A stretch of DNA of 64,000 nt from assembly GCA_031395485.1 (NCBI GenBank), contig JANNUS010000012.1:62001-126000 (forward strand). Direction: 5' to 3'. Source of the stretch: UBA2336 sp031395485 (GTDB lineage: Bacteria > Bacteroidota > Bacteroidia > Cytophagales > Cyclobacteriaceae). Both the position numbers and the translations under genes were made by a program. Positions 43,476 to 51,447 of this stretch are shown here, piece after piece (within the stretch, counting starts at the first letter, position 1; every line of letters starts with the position of its first letter). Under the pieces are notes generated by a model, which worked only from the letters and a program-made list of their open reading frames with translations, searched no databases and was not told where the DNA came from.

Positions 43476-44072
43476 ATGAAGCTGTCAAGAAGCTTTTATG
43501 AACGGACGAATGTAGTGAAAATAGCCCGTGAACTATTGGGAAAATCCCTATTCACTCGGATTAATGGTGTAGTAACGGTTGGTATAATTGTAGAAACGGA
43601 GGCGTATTCATGGAAAGAGAAAGGGTGCCATGCTTTTGGTGGGCGAATGACAGAACGTAATAAAATAATGTTTGACTCGGGCGGCCATGCATACGTGTAC
43701 CTGTGCTATGGAGTGCACAATCTTTTTAACGTGGTAACCAATAAAACAGGAAAAGCAGAAGCGATATTGATCCGCGCATTGGAACCGCAGGAAGGTTTAA
43801 TTGAAATGAAGGAAAGGCGAGGAGATTTAAAAAGCCCATTTCATCTAACGTCCGGTCCTGGCAAACTGACTAAAGCAATGGGTATTGATCGTACATTTAA
43901 TGGAAAATTTCTTTTAAATAGCGATGTTTGGATTGAAGACACTGGAAAAATTTTGAGCAGCAGGCAGATAATGGCCCGTAAGCGAATTGGCATTGATTAT
44001 GCCGGTGAAGATTCAAAACTTCCGTGGAGATTTTTAATAAAGGGAAATGCTTGGGTGAGCCAAACAAATTAA
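43476..44072 (+). CDS. 3-methyladenine DNA glycosylase (Mpg/AAG family)
   Basis: A 198-residue alkylation-repair glycosylase that excises 3-methyladenine and related damaged purines. Family motifs are ARELLGKSLFTR, GIIVETEAYS with the catalytic Glu, MFDSGGHAYVYLCYGVHNLFNVVT (base-flipping and active-site region), and HLTSGPGKLTKAMGI. Length is normal for the bacterial form. It starts about 75 bases from the divergent DUF2911 gene and precedes the OmpA-like gene by 16 bases in the same direction. Confidence 0.95.
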   Translation: MKLSRSFYERTNVVKIARELLGKSLFTRINGVVTVGIIVETEAYSWKEKGCHAFGGRMTERNKIMFDSGGHAYVYLCYGVHNLFNVVTNKTGKAEAILIRALEPQEGLIEMKERRGDLKSPFHLTSGPGKLTKAMGIDRTFNGKFLLNSDVWIEDTGKILSSRQIMARKRIGIDYAGEDSKLPWRFLIKGNAWVSQTN

Positions 44073-44088
44073 TGAGGTATAAACTATT

Positions 44089-45657
44089 ATGAAGTCAATA
44101 AGTATTTTTTTTCTGGTCTTAGCCAGTCATTTAATCGTTGCGCAAGACATACAGGAGGCACTGCCTGGTGTTAACGTGGGGTATGATGAAAAATGCCCCG
44201 TTATTAGCCCGGATGGTAAACTCCTTTTTTTCACGATCAGCAATCATCCGCAAAACCTGGGTGGTATACGTGACCTTGGCGATATATGGTATTCTGAATT
44301 TGATGGGCTGCAATGGTCAACTCCTGTGCATGCCGGACCTGTTTTAAATAGCCTCGACTACAACGCAGTAGCAGGGTTTTCTACAGATGGCCAGCAACTT
44401 TACCTCTTAAGTCACTATGATGTAGCTGGTAACATAGCCCGAACTCAGGGCATCTCGGTCTCCCGAAAATTTTCCGGGGGTTGGTCTAAACCAGAAAATA
44501 TTTCCATTCCATACTTTCAGAATAAATCAGCTTTTCTGAGTGGATCTCTTTCAATGGATGGTTTAGCATTTGTTTATGCAGCCGAAACCTATGGCAGTAG
44601 AGTAGAGGATATTTATATGTCACGGAAAGGAAGTGACGGAAAATGGTCGGAGCCCAGAAATCTTGGGAGTAAAATTAATACTCAATTTCAGGAGTTAAGC
44701 CCTTGGATGAGCATGGACGGGACTACACTTTACTTTTCAAGTAACGGACGTAAAGGATGCAAAAGTTTTGATGTGTTTTTCGCAACCAGGCTAGATGACA
44801 CGTGGAGTAATTGGACTGATCCTGAACCTGTGGACACCGATGTTAATTCGGAGGGACGCGAGCTTTTCTTTAGGCAATATCCTACGTTGGGCTTTTCTAT
44901 GTTTACCAGTACCAAGAATAGTGATGGGTATGGTGATATTAAAATATACAGACCCGATGTGCCCTTTATGGATACGATAAAAACAATAGCGTCTGTCTCC
45001 ATCGATACAGTTATAAAAATTGATGAAGTCAGACATGAATTAGCTAACGGAAAATTCCTACGCATTCACGGAAAAATTGTCAACTCGAAAACCGGAGATG
45101 CTGTTGATGCAGTGTTACTTTTTGAGAACCCTGATTCACTTGTAAGCGCAAAGGCAACAATGGGTGAGTATAAAACAGAAATTTCTCCAACTCAATCGTA
45201 TACTATTACGATTAATGCACCTGGCTTTGTGAGTAATTTTGAAAAGCTGGAGTTGAATACCATCGAAATGAAAGATCTTGAAATGAATTTTAAACTTCAA
45301 CCAATTGAAGTGGGTACAACCGTTGCATTGAAAAATGTGTTGTTCTTGCAAAGTAAACCCGAGTTACTTCCAGGGTCGTACCCGGAATTGAATCTTGTTG
45401 TTCAGTTTATGAAAGGCAATCCACATATTGAGATCGAACTGTCGGGCCATACCGACAGCCGAGGATCCTTCCGGCAATTGCTAGCACTCTCTCAGCAACG
45501 AGTTAATAGGGTTAAAGCCTACTTAGTCTCGAAGGGCATTGAAGCAAAAAGAATTGTAGGAAGGGGATATGGTGGATCAAAGCCCATCGCTAGTAACGAT
45601 ACTGAAGACACACGGATGTTGAATAGGCGTGTTGAATTTACGATTAAGAAATTATAA
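44089..45657 (+). CDS. OmpA-family protein with WD40-like repeats
   Basis: A 522-residue envelope protein. After a signal peptide (MKSISIFFLVLASHLIVAQ), residues of about 25-290 contain PD40/WD40-like beta-propeller repeats (for example CPVISPDGKLLFFTI, PWMSMDGTTLYFSSNG). A carboxypeptidase-regulatory-like segment follows, and residues of about 400-520 form a C-terminal OmpA domain (IEIELSGHTDSRGS, LSQQRVNRVKAYLVSKGI, GYGGSKPIASN) that binds peptidoglycan. This architecture is common in Bacteroidota and ties outer-membrane components to the cell wall. Its stop lies one base from the convergent GGT stop, with no terminator between. Confidence 0.92.
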   Translation: MKSISIFFLVLASHLIVAQDIQEALPGVNVGYDEKCPVISPDGKLLFFTISNHPQNLGGIRDLGDIWYSEFDGLQWSTPVHAGPVLNSLDYNAVAGFSTDGQQLYLLSHYDVAGNIARTQGISVSRKFSGGWSKPENISIPYFQNKSAFLSGSLSMDGLAFVYAAETYGSRVEDIYMSRKGSDGKWSEPRNLGSKINTQFQELSPWMSMDGTTLYFSSNGRKGCKSFDVFFATRLDDTWSNWTDPEPVDTDVNSEGRELFFRQYPTLGFSMFTSTKNSDGYGDIKIYRPDVPFMDTIKTIASVSIDTVIKIDEVRHELANGKFLRIHGKIVNSKTGDAVDAVLLFENPDSLVSAKATMGEYKTEISPTQSYTITINAPGFVSNFEKLELNTIEMKDLEMNFKLQPIEVGTTVALKNVLFLQSKPELLPGSYPELNLVVQFMKGNPHIEIELSGHTDSRGSFRQLLALSQQRVNRVKAYLVSKGIEAKRIVGRGYGGSKPIASNDTEDTRMLNRRVEFTIKKL

Positions 45658-45658
45658 A

Positions 45659-47371
45659 TTAATACCCTGCCGCGGCATCATCGCCTCGGTTGTGATCGGC
45701 ACCACCTTCTAATTTTCCATTTTTTAATTTTAGAATCGCATCTACACGACCGAGTGCGTCCAATCCTTTTTCCAGTTCACCTAATGGCCTTATTTTATGG
45801 CCAATTATAACCAGCTTCAGGCTGTCGTCATACTTAATTGCATCCGTCTCCGGAAAAATTGCATCCGGTAGCCATTGACTATGTGTTCGTTTTGCGTCCA
45901 CGGCTTCTTGCATACTCATATCATGCTCAAGCACATTTAAAATAACTTGAAACACGGCAGTAATAATTCTAGAGCCTCCCGGTGAGCCAATTACCATCAA
46001 TAATTTACCGTCTTTTTCAATAATTGTAGGAGTCATTGAACTAAGCATCACTTTACCGGGCTGAATTTCATTTACCTTCCCACCAATTACACCGTAGATA
46101 TTTGGCACACCGGGTTTCATACTAAAGTCATCCATTTCATCATTCAGAAAAAAACCTGATCCTGCCACTACCACACGTGAGCCAAACCAATCGTTGAGCG
46201 TAGTGGTAACCGATACGGCATTTCCATCCTTGTCAACAATCGAAAGGTGCGTTGTTTCGGTAGGCTCGTGCCCTGCTATTTTCCCCTGCTTTACATCAGC
46301 GCTTCGTGTGGCTTTTTCAGGATCAAAAGTTGCCATGCGCAGTTTTATATAACTATCTGCAACGAGTTGTTGTGTTGGAACGGAGAAGAAATCGGGATCG
46401 CCAAGGTAAACAGATCTGTCGGCATAGGTTCTTCGTGCAGCCTCCGTTAGTACGTGAACTGTTCGAGCACTGTTGTGCCCCCATTTTTTAATAGGTTTAT
46501 CCTCAACCGATTTTAATAATTGTATAAGCGCTATTCCTCCACTGGAAGGTGGCGGCATTGAGATAATTGTATAGTCTTTATATTTTCCAACAAGTGGCAC
46601 AAGCCATTTAGATTTATAGTTCTTCAAGTCATCGTGTGTAATAATTCCTTTACCACGATTTATTTCTGCAACCAAATCATCGGCTGTCTTTCCATCATAA
46701 AAACCATCCCGACCCTTATCGCGAATACGTTCAAGGGTGTGCCCTAACTCTACCCAACGAATAGTATCACCTTGTTTCCACGTGTTCAATAAATGACCTG
46801 GAGTAACAGAATTGTATTTGCGCAAATCATCTTGTATATCATTTAGATTATTAGCTGCCTTATGGGTTAACGAAAATCCATTTAATGCAAGATCAATGGC
46901 AGGTTGAACCAAATTTGCCCACGGTAGTACTCCATATTTTTTATGCATCTCTACCATTCCATCTACCGAACCGGGAACGCCAGCCGAAAGATGCCCTTTG
47001 ATACTTAACTCATCAATTACATTCCCTGCAGAATCTAAATACATATCTCGATGAGCATTTTTTGGAGCTCGCTCACGGTAATCTAACGCAGCGAGTTTTC
47101 CATTTGCTTCCCGCAACACCATAAACCCTCCACCTCCAATGTTTCCCGCTTCCGGAAAAACTACTGTTAGTGCAAATTGTACAGCAATGGCAGCATCAAC
47201 TGCATTTCCTCCCTTATGTAAAATATCAACTCCAATATTCGATGCAAGCGGATGTGCCGAGACAATCATGGCTGAATTTGCCACCAAGCCAGTTGCCCGA
47301 TTGGGTCTATCTTTCTCATTGCAGGCACTAATAATCAGAACAAGGGATAGGACTAAAAATCGGTTAACCAT
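45659..47371 (-). CDS. ggt: Gamma-glutamyltransferase
   Basis: A 570-residue GGT that transfers or hydrolyses gamma-glutamyl groups of glutathione-like compounds. It is made as one chain and self-cleaves before the nucleophile Thr; here TETTHLSIVD places it at Thr373. Other hallmarks: GGNAVDAAIA, GNIGGGGFMV, DYRERAP, MPPPSSGGIAL and the C-terminal MTPTIIEKDGK, GSPGGSRI. The N-terminus has a lipobox (VLIISAC, Cys17), indicating a periplasmic lipoprotein. It is divergent from the TetR regulator gene, which may control it. Confidence 0.95.
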   Translation of the reverse strand: MVNRFLVLSLVLIISACNEKDRPNRATGLVANSAMIVSAHPLASNIGVDILHKGGNAVDAAIAVQFALTVVFPEAGNIGGGGFMVLREANGKLAALDYRERAPKNAHRDMYLDSAGNVIDELSIKGHLSAGVPGSVDGMVEMHKKYGVLPWANLVQPAIDLALNGFSLTHKAANNLNDIQDDLRKYNSVTPGHLLNTWKQGDTIRWVELGHTLERIRDKGRDGFYDGKTADDLVAEINRGKGIITHDDLKNYKSKWLVPLVGKYKDYTIISMPPPSSGGIALIQLLKSVEDKPIKKWGHNSARTVHVLTEAARRTYADRSVYLGDPDFFSVPTQQLVADSYIKLRMATFDPEKATRSADVKQGKIAGHEPTETTHLSIVDKDGNAVSVTTTLNDWFGSRVVVAGSGFFLNDEMDDFSMKPGVPNIYGVIGGKVNEIQPGKVMLSSMTPTIIEKDGKLLMVIGSPGGSRIITAVFQVILNVLEHDMSMQEAVDAKRTHSQWLPDAIFPETDAIKYDDSLKLVIIGHKIRPLGELEKGLDALGRVDAILKLKNGKLEGGADHNRGDDAAAGY

Positions 47372-47422
47372 GTTTTAAGTTGATTTATTTATTGGAAAAG
47401 TAGTAAACTTGAGTAAAGTATC

Positions 47423-48049
47423 ATGAATCTACGAAAGGAAAAAGCCGCCCGCCTTAAAATTCAGATTTTAGAGAGCACACTTAAACTCATTGGGAAAAAA
47501 CCGTTTGAGGATTTGTATGTGGATGACCTATGCGCTAAAGTTAAAATCAGCAAAGTCACATTCTTTAAATATTTTCCGCAAAAGGAAGATGTATTACTAT
47601 ATTACTTTAGGATATGGTGTTTTGAACGGGTTATTGAGTTAAAGAATAAGCCCAAAGAAGGATTGCAAGGAGTATATTTTCTCGCTGATAGACTAAGTGA
47701 AGAATGTGAAAATAGGCCGGGAATAATACTAAGTTTAATTGGATACCTGACGGACTTAAAACGCCCCACGAAACCATTTACCGTTAAGCCCGAAGAGAAG
47801 AAGCTTCTTTTTTCAGACCGGGAGGAAGTCCATTCATTAGAGATACTTTCGCTTGACCAGATGGTTGAGAAGTTTACACTGGAAGCAATCTTTAAGAAGG
47901 AGATCACCAAGTCAAGTGCCACGCGCGATATCACCAATTTGTTTATGGCTACCCTGCTGGGCTCCGTGATAATAGCGCACATGAATCAACTCGGTCAACT
48001 GAAATTCTTCTTTCGCAAGAATATTGATTTCGTTATGAAAGGGCTTTAG
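47423..48049 (+). CDS. TetR-family transcriptional regulator
   Basis: A 208-residue regulator with an N-terminal TetR helix-turn-helix (about residues 8-58: RLKIQILESTLKLIG, then LYVDDLCAKVKISKVTFFKYFPQKEDVL) and a helical ligand-binding C-terminal domain with no recognisable ligand class. It is divergent from ggt, with 51 bases between the starts, so self-regulation and control of ggt are plausible. Confidence 0.88.
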   Translation: MNLRKEKAARLKIQILESTLKLIGKKPFEDLYVDDLCAKVKISKVTFFKYFPQKEDVLLYYFRIWCFERVIELKNKPKEGLQGVYFLADRLSEECENRPGIILSLIGYLTDLKRPTKPFTVKPEEKKLLFSDREEVHSLEILSLDQMVEKFTLEAIFKKEITKSSATRDITNLFMATLLGSVIIAHMNQLGQLKFFFRKNIDFVMKGL

Positions 48050-48114
48050 TTTGGTTTTCTGCCTAACCAGCTTACTGATTAAATTTTGTTTAAAATTTTA
48101 ATTAGAATTTTAAA

Positions 48115-48324
48115 TTAACCTTTCATCTTAACCTTCTTAACGCCTTGCTTTTCAAACCTGAAGTAAATGCGGCCAACGTGCCACTTTTTCTTGTGCACAT
48201 GATTTTTGTACCAACTATGATGATACTTCGGCTTAACAAAGGTCGCAGATGATGATGTTTTTTTACTACACCCGGAAAGCACCAGGAAGAATATTATTAC
48301 GGATAGCGGAATTCTTTTCATCAC
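48115..48324 (-). CDS. Small basic lipoprotein
   Basis: A 69-residue protein with a clear lipoprotein signal (MMKRIPLSVIIFFLVLSGC) followed by about 50 residues rich in His, Lys and aromatic residues (YHHSWYKNHVHKKKWHVG). The mature part is too short for a known domain; its composition could allow metal or anion binding, which is only a guess. It stands alone between the TetR gene and tRNA-Asp. Confidence 0.7.
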   Translation of the reverse strand: MMKRIPLSVIIFFLVLSGCSKKTSSSATFVKPKYHHSWYKNHVHKKKWHVGRIYFRFEKQGVKKVKMKG

Positions 48325-48438
48325 ACAATAGTGAATTTTAAAATTACCACTTTTATTGATACATGCTTGGTAGAACGAGCATAGGAGATGCTGTGGCAGA
48401 CAGCACGTTATATTTAGTAATCAAATTGTTTCATCAAA

Positions 48439-48470
48439 TTTTGGAGAAAACCCCTGTACCACTATCTTTG
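48439..48470 (+). promoter_or_regulatory. Bacteroidota-type promoter for tRNA-Asp
   Basis: TTTTGG at 48439-48444 and TATCTTTG at 48463-48470, about 19 bases apart, match the -33/-7 pattern. The tRNA begins about 97 bases downstream of the -7 element. Confidence 0.65.
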
Positions 48471-48566
48471 CGCTCCGTTTTAATACGGAATTTGACCTGG
48501 CAGTTCAGGAAAGTTCCTTTTACGGTAAGTCGCAGTTGGCGATTTTAGTGACGAATAAACATATAT

Positions 48567-48640
48567 GGTCTGGTAGTTCAGCTGGTTAGAATGCCTGCCT
48601 GTCACGCAGGAGGTCGCGGGTTCGAGTCCCGTCCAGACCG
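48567..48640 (+). tRNA. tRNA-Asp (GTC anticodon)
   Basis: Complete cloverleaf: acceptor GGTCTGG / CCAGACC, D arm, anticodon stem CCTGC / GCAGG with loop CTGTCAC, T arm GCGGG / CCCGT with loop TTCGAGT, discriminator G. CCA is not encoded. Confidence 0.96.
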
Positions 48641-48644
48641 CAAT

Positions 48645-48678
48645 AAAGCCCTATAGGTCAATGACTTATAGGGCTTTT
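48645..48678 (+). terminator. Terminator after tRNA-Asp
   Basis: A long stem AAAGCCCTATAGGTCA / TGACTTATAGGGCTTT with one G-U pair is followed by T-rich sequence, 4 bases after the tRNA. Confidence 0.88.
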
Positions 48679-48776
48679 GCTTTTAGATTATTTCAGTAAT
48701 TAATTTCGAAATTGCACAATCCTTATAACTTTGTGCCCTGCCGGCTGGTAGCAGGCACTCAAGACAAGAATGAACT

Positions 48777-49724
48777 ATGTTGTTGGAATTTGAAAAACCC
48801 ATCGCTGATCTGGAAGCAAAACTTGAAGATATGAAGCGCCTTGCTGGTGATAGTGACGAGAAAGTTAACGATGCCATTCAGGCCCTTGAAAGGAAAATCA
48901 AGGACCTTAAAAAGGAAACGTTCGAAAACCTAACGGGTTGGCAGCGAGTACAAATTTCCCGTCATCCCGACAGACCTTATACACTTGACTACATCTATGA
49001 AATAACAACAGACTTCATTGAGTTGCATGGCGATCGCACTGTTGGTGATGACAAGGCTATGATTGGTGGTTTTGGCTCTATTGAAGGACAAACTTTTATG
49101 TTGATAGGTCAGCAGAAAGGGCGCAACACTAAGCAACGCCAGATTCGGAATTTTGGAATGGCCAATCCGGAAGGCTACCGAAAGGCCCTGCGGTTAATGA
49201 AGATGGCGGAAAAATTTAACAAACCCATTATTACGTTGATTGATACTCCAGGAGCATTTCCAGGATTAGAGGCCGAAGAGAGAGGTCAAGGTGAAGCGAT
49301 AGCGCGCAACCTAAAGGAAATGTTCATGCTTAAAGTGCCAGTAATTTGTATCGTAATTGGTGAGGGTGCTTCAGGTGGTGCTTTAGGTATTGCTATTGGC
49401 GATCGGGTATTTATGCTTGAAAATACATGGTACTCGGTTATTTCTCCAGAATCATGCTCCTCTATTCTTTGGAGAAGTTGGGATTTTAAAGAGCAAGCAG
49501 CCGAAGTTCTTAAGCTAACCGGTAAAGATATGCTTCAGCTTAAGCTGATTGATGGTATTATTAAAGAACCATTAGGTGGTGCACACAACGATGTAAAGTG
49601 GATGGCGGATGAATTGAAAAAGAAGATACTTTCAACACTTGCTGAATTACAAAAACTTCCGGTTGATCAACTAATTCAGCAACGCATTGATAAATTTTGC
49701 GCAATGGGTGTAGTGAAAGAGTAG
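48777..49724 (+). CDS. accA: Acetyl-CoA carboxylase carboxyltransferase subunit alpha
   Basis: A 315-residue alpha subunit of the carboxyltransferase that makes malonyl-CoA for fatty-acid synthesis together with AccD. Family markers: N-terminal LLEFEKPIADLEAKLEDM, GWQRVQISRHPDRPYTLDYI, the oxyanion-hole region PIITLIDTPGAFPGLEAEERGQ and VIGEGASGGALGI. Length is normal. A TAACTTTG element at 48726-48733 may be its -7 box. accD, accB and accC are not adjacent. Confidence 0.97.
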   Translation: MLLEFEKPIADLEAKLEDMKRLAGDSDEKVNDAIQALERKIKDLKKETFENLTGWQRVQISRHPDRPYTLDYIYEITTDFIELHGDRTVGDDKAMIGGFGSIEGQTFMLIGQQKGRNTKQRQIRNFGMANPEGYRKALRLMKMAEKFNKPIITLIDTPGAFPGLEAEERGQGEAIARNLKEMFMLKVPVICIVIGEGASGGALGIAIGDRVFMLENTWYSVISPESCSSILWRSWDFKEQAAEVLKLTGKDMLQLKLIDGIIKEPLGGAHNDVKWMADELKKKILSTLAELQKLPVDQLIQQRIDKFCAMGVVKE

Positions 49725-49748
49725 TTCAAACATTCCAAGTTTAAAGGT

Positions 49749-49772
49749 AAAGGCTCTTCGGAGCTTTTTTCT
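49749..49772 (+). terminator. Terminator after accA
   Basis: A short stem AAAGGCTC / GAGCTTTT with a TTCG tetraloop and T-run lies 25 bases after the accA stop. Confidence 0.75.
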
Positions 49773-49814
49773 TGTGTGCAATTATTCCAACTTTAAATCT
49801 CAAATCTTGAGTGT

Positions 49815-50651
49815 ATGAAACTCCATGTAATTGATACCGGCCTTTTTAAGCTTGATGGAGGTGCCATGTTTGGGGTAGTTCCAAAGGCAATCTGGCAAAA
49901 AAGCAATCCGTCTGATGAAGCCAATATGTGTACTTGGGCGATGCGCTGCTTGTTAATAGAAGATGGAGATAAGTTAATTCTGATTGACAATGGAATAGGG
50001 GAGAAGCAAGACGCCAAATTTTTTGCGCACTACTATCTTCATGGCAATGATTCACTCATCAGGTCAATACACAAAGCTGGATTTTCTGAAAACGATATCA
50101 CGGATATGTTTCTCACGCATTTACATTTCGATCATTGTGGGGGAGGCGTAAAAGACAACGGAGGCAAATTGGAACTTACATTTCCGAATGCTACATACTG
50201 GTCGAATGTCGATCATTGGAAGTGGGCCACTGAGCCCAACCCAAGAGAGAAGGCTAGTTTTCTTAAAGAGAACATTCTCCCCATGCAGGAAAGCGGTAAT
50301 CTCAAGTTTATCGATTTAAATCAGCCATCACCATTCTCTCAATTCAAAATATTTTTTGCGTCAGGCCATACGGATAAGATGATGATTCCAAAGATTCAAT
50401 ATAAAGGCAAAACAATTTGCTACATGGCAGATTTGTTGCCTTCAACAGGGCATATCCCCCTTCCGTACGTTATGGGATACGACACGCGCCCGTTGCTAAC
50501 ACTTGCTGAAAAGGAGTTATTCATGAAAGAGGCTGCCGATAATCAATACATCTTATTTATGGAGCATGACTCTATAAATGAATGTTGTACAGTGAAGGAT
50601 ACGGACAAAGGCGTGAGGCTTGACCGGGCTTTTGCGCTGTCGGAAATTTAA
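49815..50651 (+). CDS. Metallo-beta-lactamase-fold hydrolase
   Basis: A 278-residue MBL-fold protein with the di-zinc motif THLHFDH (His102, His104, Asp106, His107), a later GHTDKM His, and LIDNGIG near residue 58. The type resembles quorum-quenching lactonases and related hydrolases, but the substrate is not determined by sequence. It is cytoplasmic with no signal. Its stop directly abuts the patatin gene start, so the two are co-transcribed. Confidence 0.87.
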   Translation: MKLHVIDTGLFKLDGGAMFGVVPKAIWQKSNPSDEANMCTWAMRCLLIEDGDKLILIDNGIGEKQDAKFFAHYYLHGNDSLIRSIHKAGFSENDITDMFLTHLHFDHCGGGVKDNGGKLELTFPNATYWSNVDHWKWATEPNPREKASFLKENILPMQESGNLKFIDLNQPSPFSQFKIFFASGHTDKMMIPKIQYKGKTICYMADLLPSTGHIPLPYVMGYDTRPLLTLAEKELFMKEAADNQYILFMEHDSINECCTVKDTDKGVRLDRAFALSEI

Positions 50652-51437
50652 ATGAATCACATGAAAATAGGGTTAGCATTATCGGGAGGTGGGGCAAGAG
50701 GGTTTGCACATTTAGGAGTTATCAAAGCACTTGAAGAATTAGGTGTTACAATTTCTGAAGTATCGGGCACAAGTGCGGGCGCTATCGTAGGCGCGTTCTA
50801 TTGCTATGGGTTTAAGCCCGACCAAATTCTAGAAATCATTTCGGCCACAGGCTTTTTAAAGTCTGTTCGCCCAGCGTGGTCATGGTCAGGGTTACTGAGT
50901 ATGGATGGATTTAAAGATATGCTGTATGAGCATCTTCCTGATAATTCATTTGAAAGCCTTAAAATTCCATTAACTATTTCTGCTACGGAGATACGGCACG
51001 GCCGAGTTACGTATTTTAATTCAGGTTCGCTTATACCGAAAATCATCGCCTCGTCAAGTATCCCGGCACTTTTTAATCCGATGACATTGGACGGGCATGT
51101 GTATGTCGATGGCGGTATTATGGACAATCTTCCGGTTCGACCATTGGTAGGGATGTGTGATTTTATTATTGGAAGTCATTGTAACCCGGTTGAACAACGG
51201 TTCGATATAAAGAGCGTAAAGGAAATTACGGAAAGAAGCTTACTGATCGCCATTAATGTAAACTCAACCCACAGTAAGGCACATTGCAATGTAGTGATTG
51301 AACCGCCTGATTTAGGAAAGTTCAGTACGTTTGATCTTTCAAGAGGAAAGGAAATTTTCGAAATCGGGTATCAGTTTGTGAAGCAAAACTATACCAAAGA
51401 AGATTTTAAAAACCCCTCGTTAATCAATAATCATTAA
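50652..51437 (+). CDS. Patatin-like phospholipase
   Basis: A 261-residue patatin-family lipid acyl hydrolase. The oxyanion loop SGGGARGFAHLG is at residues 11-22; the nucleophile Ser41 lies in the GTSAG elbow; the catalytic Asp is in VDGGIMDNLPV, with a normal Ser-Asp dyad. A second possible start ATG at 50661 removes three residues. It follows the MBL gene without a gap and precedes the urocanase by 10 bases. The substrate is likely phospholipid or acyl ester, located in the cytoplasm. Confidence 0.9.
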   Translation: MNHMKIGLALSGGGARGFAHLGVIKALEELGVTISEVSGTSAGAIVGAFYCYGFKPDQILEIISATGFLKSVRPAWSWSGLLSMDGFKDMLYEHLPDNSFESLKIPLTISATEIRHGRVTYFNSGSLIPKIIASSSIPALFNPMTLDGHVYVDGGIMDNLPVRPLVGMCDFIIGSHCNPVEQRFDIKSVKEITERSLLIAINVNSTHSKAHCNVVIEPPDLGKFSTFDLSRGKEIFEIGYQFVKQNYTKEDFKNPSLINNH

Positions 51438-51447
51438 CAACGGACCG

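Noticed and set aside
48363..48548. 61-codon plus-strand frame upstream of tRNA-Asp
   Set aside because: It runs across the tRNA promoter, has no recognisable product or plausible conserved pattern, and is best explained as chance.
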